This document shows, one piece after another, positions 6,431 to 15,423 of a stretch of 52,494 bases of DNA. The stretch's first letter is position 1; every line of letters begins with the position of its first letter. Location of the stretch: assembly GCA_018896875.1 (NCBI GenBank), contig JAHILT010000017.1, positions 1 through 52,494 of the forward strand. Reading direction: 5' to 3'. A model generated the notes under the pieces. The model did no database searches and was not told where the DNA came from. It worked only from the letters and a program-made list of their open reading frames with translations. This DNA is from Patescibacteria group bacterium (GTDB taxonomy: Bacteria > Patescibacteriota > Minisyncoccia > UBA6257 > 02-FULL-45-10c). Position numbers and translations under genes: made by a program.

Positions 6431-8008
6431 TTATTTACACTTATGATCCTCACACCCCTTCCATTTACATTCTCCACAAGGCCAATCATTACCACAAGCA
6501 TCAGTTATATCCCCACATTCCCAATTATTATTACTACATTTTTGATCAACCCAAGCTTGATTACAAGTAGATATATTAGGGACGCATATATTGCTAAGAC
6601 ACATAAAACCATCTGTATATGAACAAGAATAAGTACCTTGCGCTGATCGCTCGGGTTTATTCAAACAATTTTCGGCTGTTTGTGTAAATATACCGCATCG
6701 CGTTGCTGGGTCTGGTTTCCAGTCAGGAGTACAAATTCCCTCTATAATTTGAGTAGTGCCACAATTATCTGTCATAACTTGCTTACCATAAATCTGCGAA
6801 GCAGTAACTGTTTCTGGGGCAAACGGTTCCCATTCTCGAGAAACACAACTTACATCAATACTATTTTCAGTTATTTCAGTCCATTTTTCTTCACCATTTT
6901 CCATTTTTGTAATCGCAAAATTATATTTTCCTTTTTCTATATCAATTAAATTACATTGTTGAGGAAGAAGTTCACCATTTTCATCTCTACCATTTATCCA
7001 GCCTTCTTCTGAATCATAACTGTGAATAGTAAAACAATAAATCTTCTCTCCATCTTCTTTCATTAACATTAATTGAGCCCCAATTAAAGAATTAGAACTA
7101 TTAATTTTAGTTATTGAAATAAACCCATTATTTCCAGCCAATGATGGAGCACCTATGGTTAAATCTTCTGCTGTCGGAGGCATGATTCTAAATAAAGGAC
7201 TTTTTGAGCCAGAAAGCATAGTCATTTGACCATCAGGATTAGTAACTCTAATATCCCAATCGCCATATACTGTATCATCAAGAGGGCAAGCGCCTGTAAG
7301 GGTATGTCCATCATTACTAACAATAAAAGTATTTTCTCCATTTTGATTCTCGCAACGAATTTCTCTAATATCCACATCAGGATTATTATTTATCAAATCA
7401 ACTATTGCCTCTTGAATAAAGCCAGCCCCAGTTAGAGTGATAGGATAAAGATTTGTCGCCCCTTTTACAAAAGAATTATAATTTTCTCCTTCAAAACTTA
7501 TCCAACCAACACTTTCACTCCAAGCATAACCAGAAATACTGCCACTACTATGAACTCTTGCACCATATTTAATATCATCTTCAAGATCATCATTAAATAA
7601 ATGTATCCAACTATTATCAATTAAAATTTTCGCCCAACCAGTCAAAGGCATTGCGTTAGTAAATTGCTTATTCCAATCATTTATTCTAGCTTCACATTCA
7701 CCAAAAGGACAATTATCTAAATCAGATTGGTCAAAACTTATCCACCCCATTCTTTCGCTCCAAGCATAACCAGATAAAACACCATCATTATCAGCTACTA
7801 CTTTATAATTAGAAGCTTCGCAATGCTGACTATTCTCACAATTAAAACTAATCCAACCAATATTGTTGTTCCAACCATAGCCAACTAATTCATTGTCTAA
7901 AATCTCGCCTTCCTGACTTCTAGATATATTTGAATAAAAAACAAACGAATAGGAAATTAGTCCCAAGAAAATAATAAAAAATATTATTAAATGTATCCTT
8001 TTGGTCAT
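6431..8008 (-). CDS. Secreted protein with GYxW-GWISF repeats and Cys-rich C-terminus
   Basis: 525 residues with an N-terminal signal or anchor (IHLIIFFIIFLGLISYSFVF). Three copies of a repeat follow: GYGWNNNIGWISFNC, GYAWSERMGWISFDQ, GYAWSESVGWISFEG, spread over about residues 43-175. I associate this repeat with secreted proteins of Parcubacteria-type genomes. About residues 188-270 resemble a TIG/IPT-like Ig domain (LTGAGF..DWDIRVTNPDG). The last 120 residues are rich in Cys with spacing suggestive of disulfides. It is first of the three genes counting from the operon end, downstream of the 189- and 262-residue genes, and probably cotranscribed with them. Likely exposed on the surface; its ligand is unknown. 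Confidence 0.7.
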   Translation of the reverse strand: MTKRIHLIIFFIIFLGLISYSFVFYSNISRSQEGEILDNELVGYGWNNNIGWISFNCENSQHCEASNYKVVADNDGVLSGYAWSERMGWISFDQSDLDNCPFGECEARINDWNKQFTNAMPLTGWAKILIDNSWIHLFNDDLEDDIKYGARVHSSGSISGYAWSESVGWISFEGENYNSFVKGATNLYPITLTGAGFIQEAIVDLINNNPDVDIREIRCENQNGENTFIVSNDGHTLTGACPLDDTVYGDWDIRVTNPDGQMTMLSGSKSPLFRIMPPTAEDLTIGAPSLAGNNGFISITKINSSNSLIGAQLMLMKEDGEKIYCFTIHSYDSEEGWINGRDENGELLPQQCNLIDIEKGKYNFAITKMENGEEKWTEITENSIDVSCVSREWEPFAPETVTASQIYGKQVMTDNCGTTQIIEGICTPDWKPDPATRCGIFTQTAENCLNKPERSAQGTYSCSYTDGFMCLSNICVPNISTCNQAWVDQKCSNNNWECGDITDACGNDWPCGECKWKGCEDHKCK

Positions 8009-8016
8009 TTATTTAA

Positions 8017-8586
8017 TTAATTAAACGGATTTTCTCCTTCTGGCCAAACTTTTTTGGTAACCAAAATTTCTGAAGCAAGGAAAGACGGCTCAGCATAATT
8101 TTCTATAAGCAACGGCACTATTGATAATCTATCCTCAGAAGCCAAGTCATCAATAGTCAAAGATTCGCCAAGACTATTGATAATTTTTGTATCTTTCCCA
8201 ATTATAATATGTCTAATTTCAACAGGTGTTTGAGGAGGTAATTGATTTCCAAGTTTTTCAATAACTTCATTCCCAAACATTAAATAACCAATTACGGTAA
8301 TAGCATGATCTTCTTTATTTTTAGAAATAAAATATCCGTCAAAACTACTAAAATCTTCAGCCGTATAATTCCCAAAAATATTAATTCCCTCCACTACCTT
8401 AGAAGAAGACTCTGAGCTTGAAAGCGCTTTAACTGCCACTATTTTTTGTTCGCTTAAAGCGCTAGTTTTTTCTTCAGATAATTTTAATTTTTGCGAAATT
8501 GCTAAATAACAGAAAGTTAAAATAACCAACCAAACAGCCATAACGCTTACTGATAAAATAAATATTTTTGAATTTTTGTTTTCCAT
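8017..8586 (-). CDS. Membrane-anchored protein of unknown function
   Basis: 189 residues. One N-terminal helix (IFILSVSVMAVWLVILTFCY, about 9-28) with a short positively charged lead gives N-in topology with the rest outside. A Ser-rich linker (SSSESSSK) follows, then a domain with strands such as HAITVIGYLMFGN and PVEIRHIIIGKDTKIIN. No family is recognised. It lies 8 bases upstream of the GWISF-repeat gene and 20 bases downstream of the MopE-motif gene, so the three look like one operon for extracytoplasmic proteins. Confidence 0.6.
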   Translation of the reverse strand: MENKNSKIFILSVSVMAVWLVILTFCYLAISQKLKLSEEKTSALSEQKIVAVKALSSSESSSKVVEGINIFGNYTAEDFSSFDGYFISKNKEDHAITVIGYLMFGNEVIEKLGNQLPPQTPVEIRHIIIGKDTKIINSLGESLTIDDLASEDRLSIVPLLIENYAEPSFLASEILVTKKVWPEGENPFN

Positions 8587-8606
8587 TTTATTTTTTAATT
8601 TATTTA

Positions 8607-9395
8607 TTAATTACACCAAAAACGCCAATAACCTTTTGTATATATAGCAACATTGTCACTTCCACCATTATAACGAGGAAGAAATCTGCCATATTTTTTC
8701 TGAAGAGCAATGCTTTGTTCGGAATGACCACCACAACTATAATTACCCCCACTAGTTCCCATAACTAACGCGCTATCGTTACTATAATGATTTTCGTACA
8801 AACATAAATAATATTTTGATTTGTTATTATACATCGTGTACACAAGCTCTTCATTAGAGTGATAAACATTATCTTTACATTCATACCCCATATTTGTATG
8901 TACCTTTTCAATACATTTATATCCATATACATAGCCTTGAAAATTCACAAAATTTCCGCCCTTCGTGCACGCAGTTGGAGCATAAACATTTGAATAATGA
9001 TCTATCGTATATTCGTTTGTTCCGCTACAATCATAGTCTTTGCCGGAATCATATCGTGGCGCAGCGCCAGGATAAATATCTGCATTACCATCGTCACAAT
9101 CTCCTTCTCTAGCAGTATATCCATCATTATCTTTATCTACTAATTCAGTAATTGATTTAGAAACAGAAGTGCCCGACTCATTAGTATAATTAACAAGAAA
9201 ATCTTTAGCGCGAATATCACCGTCAATCACTAAACTTCCGTCTTCTCGTAATAAGCCAAAAATACCACTTACGTTACCAGAAGGAGGACTATCAGATGGC
9301 TCAACCCACGCATAAGAAATAACTCCCGCAGTTAATATGCCAACCAAACTCAAGAAGATGATAGTTGATAATTTTTTAAATTTTTCTATTTTCAT
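8607..9395 (-). CDS. Secreted protein with MopE-type putative metal-binding motif
   Basis: 262 residues with a signal peptide (LSTIIFLSLVGILTAGVISY, cut near YAW). Residues of about 85-125 hold the putative metal-binding pattern DKDNDGYTAREGDCDDGNAD, then IYPGAAP and DYDCSG. This Asp/Cys-rich pattern is seen in MopE-like copper proteins and in many secreted bacterial proteins. The C-terminal half has several Cys and Tyr/Asn-rich segments. It is probably the first gene of the 9395-to-6431 operon. The region upstream (9396-9521) is AT-rich with no clear minus-strand promoter. Confidence 0.7.
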   Translation of the reverse strand: MKIEKFKKLSTIIFLSLVGILTAGVISYAWVEPSDSPPSGNVSGIFGLLREDGSLVIDGDIRAKDFLVNYTNESGTSVSKSITELVDKDNDGYTAREGDCDDGNADIYPGAAPRYDSGKDYDCSGTNEYTIDHYSNVYAPTACTKGGNFVNFQGYVYGYKCIEKVHTNMGYECKDNVYHSNEELVYTMYNNKSKYYLCLYENHYSNDSALVMGTSGGNYSCGGHSEQSIALQKKYGRFLPRYNGGSDNVAIYTKGYWRFWCN

Positions 9396-9521
9396 ATATT
9401 ATTTTTAATTTTTAATATTATTATTTTTTTAATACTATACTTTATATAATATACTCTCTACATAATAAAACAAACGACTAATAATTAATAATTAATAATT
9501 ATATTTTGATTTTAAGAAGAG

Positions 9522-9550
9522 TTGACAAATATATTGTTTTATGCTAACAT
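9522..9550 (+). promoter_or_regulatory. Consensus promoter with extended -10 driving a structured RNA
   Basis: TTGACA at 9522-9527, 17-base spacer, TGCTAACAT with -10 at 9545-9550: identical in boxes and spacing to the promoter at 5586-5614. No start codon with a ribosome binding site follows; a structured RNA does. Confidence 0.85.
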
Positions 9551-9556
9551 ACTTAC

Positions 9557-9727
9557 ATAATAAAAGTGTATCAGTCTGTGGGCGGGAATTCGTTCTATAT
9601 GGACAGTTCGGCTTCGGCGGGGCTCATCCTATAAACAATTCTAATCTTTTTTAAAAAATTAATTTAAAAAAGCCCTACAAACCTTGTCGTTCATTCGACA
9701 TTGCCCACAGACTAATGCACTTTTTTT
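9557..9727 (+). ncRNA. Unassigned structured RNA, about 165 nt
   Basis: The ends pair over 18 positions with one mismatch: 9566-9583 (GTGTATCAGTCTGTGGGC) with 9703-9720 (GCCCACAGACTAATGCAC), followed at once by seven T. Inside are three hairpins: about 9601-9629 (GGA/TCC outer, GC-TTCG-GC tip), about 9646-9672 (CTTTTTTAAA/TTTAAAAAAG), and 9684-9699 (TGTCG/CGACA). The result is a closed multi-branch RNA with its own promoter and terminator. It lacks the marks of tmRNA, RNase P RNA or SRP RNA that I know. A divergent 6S-like RNA is possible but the branching argues against it. Confidence 0.7.
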
Positions 9728-9746
9728 ATTTTATATAATCAACCAG

Positions 9747-9783
9747 GAAATCCACCCTAACCCTCCTTTAAAAGGAGGGAACG
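9747..9783. repeat. Solo copy of the CCCTCCTTTAAAAGGAGGG repeat
   Basis: AAATCCACCCTAACCCTCC, then TTTAAAAGGAGGGAAC. Nearly identical to the repeat on the right of the DUF559 gene (39746-39784); related copies are at 32631-32659 and 39356-39392. Confidence 0.8.
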
Positions 9784-9800
9784 AGAAAAGGGATAAGGAC

Positions 9801-9851
9801 TGGATTCCCGCCGGAGTTTATCCTGAGCCTTGTCGAAGCGCGGGAATGACA
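9801..9851. repeat. Dispersed repeat 'GGATTCCCGC..GCGGGAATGAC'
   Basis: The outer arms GGATTCCCGC and GCGGGAATGAC are inverted; the inside reads like a second palindrome (GAGCCTTGTCGAAGC). A shorter relative sits in frame in the proline-rich secretion-locus gene near 27523-27551. Any ORF across this stretch is repeat read-through, not a gene. Confidence 0.65.
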
Positions 9852-9890
9852 GATTCTTTGGTTTGTAAATTATCCTAATTCTTCTCATTG

Positions 9891-9917
9891 CTAATCACTA
9901 GTGGCTAGTCGCTAATC
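9891..9917. repeat. CTAGTGGCTAGT-family dispersed repeat, copy 2
   Basis: CTAATCACTAGTGGCTAGTC then GCTAAT, between the repeat cluster and the end of pilB. Confidence 0.65.
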
Positions 9918-9918
9918 C

Positions 9919-11586
9919 CTACCCCAACTCTTCTAAGGGTCCAGTAATTTTTTCCAATTCTTCAAGACTTGTTATGCCATTTATAACTTTTAACATTCCA
10001 TCTTCTTGTATAGTCGTCATTCCTTCTTTTTTGGCAAAATCCCTAATCTGAAGTTCTCCTCCTCCTTTTATCAAAACTTCTTCAATATCTTTCGTAATTC
10101 TCAAAAGCTCATAGATACCCACCCTTCCTTTATATCCTGTCCCCCCACATTTTTCACAACCAATCGCTTTATAAATATTGAAATCTTTATAATTATTTTT
10201 ATCTACTCTATCGGGCAAATTAACAATAAATTTTTCAAGAAATTGTTTCATTTCATCCGCAATAACAACTTTTTCTTTACAATCAATACAAAGCCTCTTT
10301 ATTAATCTTTGGGCAATAATAAGATTAGTTGCTGGACCAATACTGGTATTTTTTATACCCAAATCCATCAAACGAGGAATAGCACCAGCGGCATTATTAG
10401 CATGGACGGTAGAAAAAACTAAATGACCAGTAAGAGCCGCTTGTATAGCTATCCCCGATGTTTCTTTATCTCTAATTTCACCTATTAAAATAATATCTGG
10501 GTCTTGTCTCATCATAGATCTTAAGCCATTCGCAAAAGTATAGTCAGCGCCAGGATTAATTTGAGTTTGTTCTATTCCCTCTAAATGATATTCAATAGGA
10601 TCTTCAATGGTAATAATTTTACTTTCTGGAGAATTTTTATGTTTCAAAAAAGCATAAAGTGTTGTTGTTTTACCCGACCCCGTAGGACCTGTATTTAAAA
10701 TCATGCCGTTTGGTCTTTTCAATTCAGTTTTTATTACATTTAAATCATCTTGACGGAAACCTAAGTCTTGCAAAGAAAGATTAATAGCAGAAGAATCTAA
10801 AACCCTCATTACTATAACCTCTCCAAATTCTGAAGGCGCTATAGCTATACGAAGTTCAATTTTTTTTGAACCGCAATCAACAGTAATACGTCCGTCTTGA
10901 GCCTTATCTCCAACATTAATTTTTAAATTAGCTAAAAGTTTTATTCTAGATATTAATCTACGATATATATCACTACCTAAATCTGACATCACATCACGCA
11001 AATCGCCATCAACACGATAACGAAGCCTTGTATTTTTTTCTTCTGGCTCAAAGTGAATATCAGAAGCTCTATTGGCTAAAGCTCCCGCAAAAATTATTTC
11101 CAAAATATCCCCTGTTGGATGATTTCTAAAATCAAAATTTAAAATTTCTTGTTTAATAGCTTCTAAATTTATTAGTTTTTTTTCAAGAGATATTATTCTT
11201 TCTTCATTAATATTAATACTACCAGTCAAAGAAGCAGTTTTCTTACTTACGTATTTATAGAAATCCCACGCCCTATTAAGACTAGCTATGGAAACTATAA
11301 ATGTTTTCACCTCATATCCTTTTGATTTTAATTTTTCTATTTGCTCTTTAGTTTTTGGATTAGACAAATCAAAAACAACTAAAACTACATTATTTCTTTT
11401 TGTTTCAATGGCAGCGATTTGAGCTTCTCTCGCTTCATCTTCAGACACTAAAGACAACGCATCTGTTTCTATTGGTAAAAGTGCTAAGTCTAAATAAGGA
11501 ACATTTAATTTCTCGGCTTTTCTTTTCGCATCACGCTCTTCAGCTTCTTTTCTAATTTTTACTAAAATAGCATCTTGATTTAACAT
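9919..11586 (-). CDS. pilB: Type IV pilus assembly ATPase PilB (GspE/PulE family)
   Basis: Hexameric ATPase that powers pilin polymerisation at the inner face of the membrane. Seen: an N-terminal MshEN-like region (VPYLDLALLPIE), RASDIHFEPEE, Walker A GPTGSGKTTTLYAF, the Asp box (ITIEDPIEYHLEGIEQTQIN), Walker B PDIILIGEIRD, the His box (GHLVFSTVHANNA), and a zinc site made of CIDC and CEKCGGTGYKGRVGIYELL. The length (555) is full for the family. No pilC, pilD or pilin gene lies next to it here; the gene stands alone after the repeat cluster. Confidence 0.95.
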   Translation of the reverse strand: MLNQDAILVKIRKEAEERDAKRKAEKLNVPYLDLALLPIETDALSLVSEDEAREAQIAAIETKRNNVVLVVFDLSNPKTKEQIEKLKSKGYEVKTFIVSIASLNRAWDFYKYVSKKTASLTGSININEERIISLEKKLINLEAIKQEILNFDFRNHPTGDILEIIFAGALANRASDIHFEPEEKNTRLRYRVDGDLRDVMSDLGSDIYRRLISRIKLLANLKINVGDKAQDGRITVDCGSKKIELRIAIAPSEFGEVIVMRVLDSSAINLSLQDLGFRQDDLNVIKTELKRPNGMILNTGPTGSGKTTTLYAFLKHKNSPESKIITIEDPIEYHLEGIEQTQINPGADYTFANGLRSMMRQDPDIILIGEIRDKETSGIAIQAALTGHLVFSTVHANNAAGAIPRLMDLGIKNTSIGPATNLIIAQRLIKRLCIDCKEKVVIADEMKQFLEKFIVNLPDRVDKNNYKDFNIYKAIGCEKCGGTGYKGRVGIYELLRITKDIEEVLIKGGGELQIRDFAKKEGMTTIQEDGMLKVINGITSLEELEKITGPLEELG

Positions 11587-11816
11587 GTTTCAAGTTTAAA
11601 ATGAAAATATCAAAATGTAAAATGTAAATAAAAGCGAATATAAGCTAATATTTATAACCTATGAAAAAAAACAGAGTCGCCTCGCGAAGTTAACTATATA
11701 AATTAATACCAAATTACATAATACTAAGTTATAATAATAATTAATAATAATTAAAAATTTTATAATTTTACATTGTCATTTTCCATTTTGATTTTTACAT
11801 TTTACATTATATTGAT
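11587..11816. other. AT-rich intergenic region between pilB and yebC with inverted AT repeats
   Basis: AAAATGTAAAATGTAAA near 11613-11628 has an inverted counterpart TTTACATTTTACATT near 11796-11810. The divergent genes pilB and yebC must have their promoters here, but no box pair is convincing. The yebC ATG follows the second repeat directly and has no Shine-Dalgarno sequence. Confidence 0.5.
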
Positions 11817-12392
11817 ATGTCGGGACATAATAAATGGAGTCAAATAAAACATAAAAAAGGAGCTACCGATGCCAAAAAATCTAAGCTTTTCTCTAAGCTT
11901 TTGCATGCTATTTCTATTGCTGCCAAAACCGAACCTAATCCACAATTTAATCCTCGCTTAAGAACAGCTGTTGAGACAGCTAAGGAAAAACTTGTCTCTC
12001 TAGAAAATATAGAAAACGCAATTAATAAAGCCTCTGAACAAAAAAATCTTGAAGAAATGACTATTGAGGCTTATGGACCGGAAGGTGTCGCTATTATTAT
12101 TAAAGCTATTACAGACAACACTAATCGCACTATTTCTGAGATAAAGAAAATTTTAACTGATTATGAAGCAAAATTAGCTAACCCAGGTAGTGTGCTTTGG
12201 GGCTTTTCCGCCGAAGGCCTGCCCGCCTGCCCGGCCAGGGACCAGGGCGGATCCGCCTCTGGCGGAGATACAACTTGGAAATCTAAATTCCCACAAAATA
12301 TTTCTTCTGAATCAAAAAATAAAATAGAACAATTAATTACAGAATTAGAAAATTACGAAGATACTCAAAATGTTTTCACAAATATTAATTAA
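11817..12392 (+). CDS. yebC: Short YebC/PmpR-family protein with a repeat insertion
   Basis: YebC proteins are DNA-binding regulators, and some relieve ribosome stalling. Seen: MSGHNKWSQIKHKKGATDAK, FSKLLHAISIAAK, NPRLRTAVETAK, YGPEGVAIIIKAITDNTNRT and LANPGSVLWGF, then a C-terminal ENYEDTQNVFTNIN. A normal YebC is about 240 residues. Here most of the central domain between the GSVLWGF strand and the last helix is absent; short forms of this kind fit CPR genomes, as far as I recall. At the junction, about residues 131-151 (SAEGLPACPARDQGGSASGG) come from a GC-rich repeat shared with dnaN. The frame is open, so the protein is probably made. Confidence 0.88.
   Translation: MSGHNKWSQIKHKKGATDAKKSKLFSKLLHAISIAAKTEPNPQFNPRLRTAVETAKEKLVSLENIENAINKASEQKNLEEMTIEAYGPEGVAIIIKAITDNTNRTISEIKKILTDYEAKLANPGSVLWGFSAEGLPACPARDQGGSASGGDTTWKSKFPQNISSESKNKIEQLITELENYEDTQNVFTNIN
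12208..12268. repeat. GC-rich palindromic repeat in yebC, shared with dnaN
   Basis: AAGGCCT at 12214-12220 and GCCCGGCCAGGG then GGGCGGATC at 12229-12253 match the dnaN element (15908-15932, opposite strand) except for two short internal duplications. A second palindrome, CCGCCTCTGGCGG, follows. GC content is far above that of the gene around it. Confidence 0.8.
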
Positions 12393-12546
12393 CTAATAGT
12401 TAAGTGCTAACTTTTTTTGGATGACGCCTCTAATACTGTCGTTATTACCATTACCTCATCTTTTGTTAATAATCAACAAATCTAGTCTTGACACTTCTGT
12501 TTTTTTTTATATAATTTTCTTGAATTGAAATTAAATAATATTAAAT
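12393..12546. other. Intergenic region downstream of yebC
   Basis: AT-rich. A TTGACA-like box (TCTTGACACTTC near 12486) is followed about 17 bases later by TATATAAT, a plausible promoter for the small acidic gene and the penicillin-binding protein. No other feature is seen. Confidence 0.45.
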
Positions 12547-12798
12547 ATGAAAAAGAAAATTAATAAAATAAAATCGGGATTAAAAAAAGACGAAAATAAA
12601 AAAACCAAACAATGGTTTAATGACGATAAAGAATGGGATAAAGACGAACCAGATGAAGTATTGGGAAAAAATGAACCTATTAATAATGATGATAATAATA
12701 AAAAAGATGATAGTTGGATAGATGAAGAAATTGAATGCTATGATAAAGAAGATAGCATTGATGATTTCTTAGAATATGAAGATAGGGATAATTATTAA
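12547..12798 (+). CDS. Small Asp/Glu/Lys-rich protein upstream of the penicillin-binding protein
   Basis: 83 residues, about half of them charged: a basic N-terminus (MKKKINKIKSGLKKDENKK) and then an acidic, Asn-rich tail (DDNNKKDDSWIDEEIECYDK). It is probably disordered, with no membrane segment and no recognised domain. It lies 11 bases before the likely ATG of the class A penicillin-binding protein on the same strand and probably shares its transcript. A role in cell-wall synthesis would be a guess from position only. Confidence 0.55.
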   Translation: MKKKINKIKSGLKKDENKKTKQWFNDDKEWDKDEPDEVLGKNEPINNDDNNKKDDSWIDEEIECYDKEDSIDDFLEYEDRDNY

Positions 12799-12809
12799 TA
12801 ATCTGTATA

Positions 12810-15360
12810 ATGGCTCAAGCATTAAAATCTAAAAAAAATAAAAAATAATTTTTCTAAAATTAGTATAAGTATTATTTTGGTAGTTCTTACAATGATTGCT
12901 TCTTTTTTGTTACTTTATATTTCTATTACTAAAAACCTTCCTAATCCAAATCAATTTGAAAATAGAAAAATAATTGAATCAACAAAAATATACGACCGAA
13001 CAGGAGAAGTCCTTCTTTATGAAATACATGGCGATCAAAAAAGGACAATAATTCCTTTTGAAGAAATCCCTCTTTATGTTAAACAAGCGACCATAGCCAT
13101 TGAAGACCAAGATTTTTATAAACACCCAGCTTTTGATTTTAAATCAATTATAAGAGCTTTTATTTCTAATATTTTAGATCGCCAAATCTCTCAAGGAGGA
13201 TCTACCATTACTCAACAATTAGCCAAAAATACTTTTTTAACTCCTGAAAAAACAATAATCAGAAAAATAAAAGAATTAATTATTGCTTCACAATTAGAAA
13301 AAAAATATAGTAAAGACGAAATTTTAAATTTATATCTTAATCAAATTCCTTTTGGAGGAAACACTTATGGCATTGAAGCAGCTAGTAAAATTTTTTTCAA
13401 TAAAAAAACCAAAGAATTAACTTTAGCTGAATCTGCTTTATTAGTTAGTCTTCCTCAGGCTCCTACTTATTATTCTCCTTGGGGAGATAATATTGAAAAA
13501 TTATTTACTAGAAAAGATTATGTTTTAGAACAACTCTATAAATTAGAAAATATAACTAAAGAGCAAATGATTTCAGCTAAAGAGGAAACTATAGAATTTA
13601 TTTCTCAATCTAAAAAAGGAATTAAGGCTCCTCATTTTGTATTAACAGTTCAAAATTATCTAAACAATAAATACGGCGAAAGTTTTATAAAAACAGCGGG
13701 GCTTAGAGTAATAACTACTTTAAATTGGGATATGCAAGAATTAGCAGAAGAAGTTGTTAAAAAAGGAGCTGAAAACAATAGAAATCTCTACCAAGGTTAT
13801 AATTCGGCTTTAGTAGCACAAGATGCTACTAATGGGCAAATATTAGCCCTAGTGGGGTCTAAAGATTATTTTGGAGCGTCTGAGCCAGAAGGATGTGAAC
13901 CAGGCAAAAATTGTAATTTTGAGCCGAATTTTAACGTAGCAACACAAGGATTAAGACAGCCAGGTTCAACTATGAAACCATTTGTCTATGCTACTGCTTT
14001 TCAAAAAGGATATACTCCCAACACAATGGTTTTTGATGTTCCTACCGAATTTGCTTCTAATAACCCAAATTGTCCATTGGAAGTTGATTATGAAAACGAT
14101 AATGAAGAATGTTTTCATCCGCAAAATTTTGAGGATGATTTTAAGGGTCCTTTGGATTTAAGAAATTCTTTAGCCCAATCAATTAACATAACTTCTGTAA
14201 AAACTCTTTATCTTGCGGGATTAAATTCAGTATTGAAAACAGTGGCTGATTTTGGAATAACAACTCTTACAGAAAAAAATCGTTATGGACTATCTTTGGT
14301 ATTAGGAGGAGGAGAAGTTAAATTAATTGATTTAGTTGGTGCTTATTCAGTCTTTGCTCAAGAAGGAATAAAACATCAACAAATTACAATCCTTAAAATA
14401 ACTGATTCTAAGGATAAAATATTAGAAGAATTTTCCGCCTTGGACGAACAAGTTAAAAACGAAAATAATTCCCGAGTAATGGATTCTAAATACACTATTT
14501 TTATAAACGATATCTTAACTGACATAGAAGCAAGATCTGCTCTTTTCTCTAGTAGTCTTCCTCTTACAATATTCAAAGGACACGAAGTTGCTATGAAGAC
14601 AGGAACAACCAATGATTATCGTGATGCTTGGACTATTGGGTATTCTCCAAATTTCGTAGTAGGTGTTTGGGCTGGTAATAATAATAACGAACCAATGCAA
14701 AAACACGGTAGTAGCCTTTTAGCAGCAGTCCCTATTTGGAGCGAATTTATGAGAGGAGCATTAGAAGATATAAGTCCAAAGACTTTTTCTAAACCAGAGC
14801 CTATTCTTACTAAAAAACCTGTATTAAATGGCGATCACGTTATGAATATTAAAATCAACGGAGAAATTTATCCGCAAATGCATAACATACTTTTCTATAC
14901 AGATAAAAATAATCCTCAAGGAGATTATCCAGAGAATCCTCAAAAAGATTCACAATTTGAAAACTGGGAAGAACCAGTATTAAAATGGGCAAGAGAAAAT
15001 ATTCCTGGTTTTAACGATGAATATAATAAACCAGTACCAATAAGCTTTTTAAATCAATCTGATGATTATTTTAGTGGACAAAATGCAAAAATAGAATGGA
15101 ATAGTCCTAAAAACGGAGATTTTATAAAAACAAATAATATTTCAGTAAATGCTGAAATAAATGCTGATTTTGAAATCAATAAAATTGAGTTATATTTCAA
15201 CAACAATCTTATATCGTCATTACAACAAACAATGGGGAAAAAATATACACTTACTCATCAATTTATTCCACAATTAATTGAATCTCAAAACATAATGACA
15301 ATTAAAATTTATGATCCTGTAGAAAACTTTATAGAAAAATCAATTATATTATTCAAATAA
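12810..15360 (+). CDS. Class A penicillin-binding protein (PBP1A-type transglycosylase/transpeptidase), N-terminal frameshift
   Basis: Makes and cross-links peptidoglycan at the outer face of the membrane. The open frame runs from TTG at 12877 (827 residues). The start is more likely ATG at 12810: MAQALKSKK continues, after loss of one A from an 8-A run near 12831-12838, into a KNNFSKISISIILVVLTMIA lead and membrane helix. As written, that ATG frame stops at 12848. Seen: glycosyltransferase motifs EDQDFYKHPAFD and GGSTITQQLAKNTF; transpeptidase GSTMKPF (active Ser), SINITS and MKTGTTNDYRDAW; and a C-terminal Ig-like domain (NISVNAEINADFEINKIELY). All catalytic motifs are present. Confidence 0.9.
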
Positions 15361-15372
15361 TGAAATAGCAAA

Positions 15373-15423
15373 TAGTCACTAGTAGTTAGTATAAAAACGC
15401 TAATCACTAGTCGCTAACTAACT
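15373..15423. repeat. CTAGTGGCTAGT-family dispersed repeat, copy 3
   Basis: AGTCACTAGTAGTTAGT then CGCTAATCACTAGTCGCTAA, between the convergent penicillin-binding protein and dnaN genes; it covers the dnaN stop codon. Confidence 0.65.

Noticed and set aside
9557-9727. Assignment of the structured RNA as 6S, tmRNA or SRP RNA
   Set aside because: The branching (three hairpins inside a closing stem) does not fit the single rod of 6S; no tag reading frame or alanine-type acceptor for tmRNA; no GGAA-capped SRP helix.
9684-9878. 64-codon plus-strand ORF after the structured RNA
   Set aside because: It begins inside the RNA's closing stem and runs through two dispersed repeats (HPNPPLKGG and WIPAGVYPE peptides are classical repeat read-through). 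No ribosome binding site.
14376-14706. Minus-strand ORFs inside the penicillin-binding protein gene
   Set aside because: They overlap the conserved transpeptidase motif region (KTGTTNDYRDAW) on the other strand and show no protein-like features.
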